DNA of 7,093 nucleotides, taken from an uncultured bacterium (GTDB lineage: Bacteria; Verrucomicrobiota; Kiritimatiellia; UBA8416; CALETX01). The first letter of the stretch is position 1. Each line of letters opens with the position of its first letter. The translations under genes and the position numbers were made by a program. Below the pieces are notes generated by a model. That model was not told the origin of the DNA, did no database searches, and saw only the letters and a list, made by a program, of their open reading frames with translations. Positions 6,749-7,093 of this stretch are shown here, in pieces. The stretch is from the NCBI GenBank assembly GCA_937920455.1, contig CALETX010000348.1, positions 1 to 7,093 on the forward strand. The letters run 5' to 3'.

Positions 6749-7093
6749 GTGACTTTTTTCCTGACAATGCTGTTTGTGGCGCTTGTTTTCTGGAGGCCGC
6801 AGGAGTGGCTGGTGCCGGCGCTTTATGGGTGGCCGATACTGGATGTGGTGACTGTGGTTGCCTCGATTGCGTGTCTGATGGAGCTGCACACCGGAACGCT
6901 CAGGACACCATCAGGCACACCGGTTGTGTGGCTGCTAGGGGGGCTTTGGTTGTCATCAGTGATGTCGCATGTGGCCAATACCTATTGGGATGGCATGATG
7001 ATGACAATTCCTGAGGCTTTCAAGTATTGCTATTTTACTCTGCTGCTTTTTCTCGTTCTCGACCGGCCGAGGCGTTTACGGATTATGTCGTGG
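6749..7093 (+). CDS. membrane protein, probable O-antigen polymerase/ligase family, 3' end outside window
   Basis: The frame starts at GTG 6749, 16 bases after the transferase stop, and stays open for 115 codons to the window edge. AAAAGG at 6738-6743 ends five bases before the GTG and could serve as a weak RBS; ATG 6767 is an alternative start. The visible part is strongly hydrophobic, with about four likely membrane segments (roughly residues 2-16, 28-46, 59-75 and 92-106). An early WRPQEWL is followed by a short loop, a feature I associate with Wzy/WaaL-type polymerases and ligases. The characteristic large periplasmic loop would lie beyond the edge, so polymerase and ligase cannot be separated. 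Its place after the initiating transferase supports a role in joining repeat units or attaching the glycan. The family call is moderate because it rests on topology, one motif and context. Confidence 0.7.
   Translation, partial: MTFFLTMLFVALVFWRPQEWLVPALYGWPILDVVTVVASIACLMELHTGTLRTPSGTPVVWLLGGLWLSSVMSHVANTYWDGMMMTIPEAFKYCYFTLLLFLVLDRPRRLRIMSW

Noticed and set aside
6805..7014. Separate 69-codon + strand frame near the right edge
   Set aside because: It overlaps the hydrophobic polymerase/ligase-like frame. Its product is Cys/Asp-rich and lacks membrane segments, so it is a frame shadow.

Overview
The window is part of a bacterial exopolysaccharide or capsule gene cluster of the Wzx/Wzy-dependent type. 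All recognised genes lie on the + strand, probably in one transcription unit. In order they are: the 3' part of a TPR-repeat gene (open at the left edge, ends 1766); a Wza-type outer-membrane polysaccharide export lipoprotein (1871-2941); a Wzc-type chain-length regulator fused to a BY-type tyrosine kinase (2993-5305); a membrane-bound initiating sugar-phosphate transferase (5308-6732); and the 5' part of a hydrophobic protein that looks like an O-antigen polymerase/ligase (6749 to the right edge). The longest gap between genes is 104 bases. I saw no RNA genes, insertion sequences, CRISPR arrays or clear terminators.

The genes fit one pathway. The transferase would load the first sugar-1-phosphate onto undecaprenyl phosphate. 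Later glycosyltransferases and a flippase, not in view, would extend and flip the unit. The polymerase/ligase would join units in the periplasm. The Wzc-like co-polymerase would set chain length and gate export through cycles of tyrosine phosphorylation, and the Wza-like lipoprotein would form the outer-membrane exit channel. The TPR protein could be a periplasmic or cytoplasmic scaffold. No partner phosphatase, flippase or further glycosyltransferase is visible here.

Organism: an outer-membrane lipoprotein exporter and a fused PCP-kinase indicate a diderm (Gram-negative type) bacterium. The DNA is G+C-rich by eye, the coding strand is G-rich, and AGG arginine codons are common. The C-terminal part of the sugar transferase resembles versions that accompany exosortase/PEP-CTERM systems. 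Such clusters occur in Proteobacteria and in the Verrucomicrobiota/Kiritimatiellota/Planctomycetota group. I lean to the latter group with low confidence, because no phylogenetic marker is present.

The components belong to a known pathway and I do not see a clearly new system. The most distinctive features are the extreme tyrosine cluster of the kinase followed by a polybasic and amphipathic C-terminal extension, the altered P-loop residues in the same protein, a disordered-looking insert in its periplasmic coiled coil, the unusual wza-wzc junction, and a large TPR gene directly upstream.
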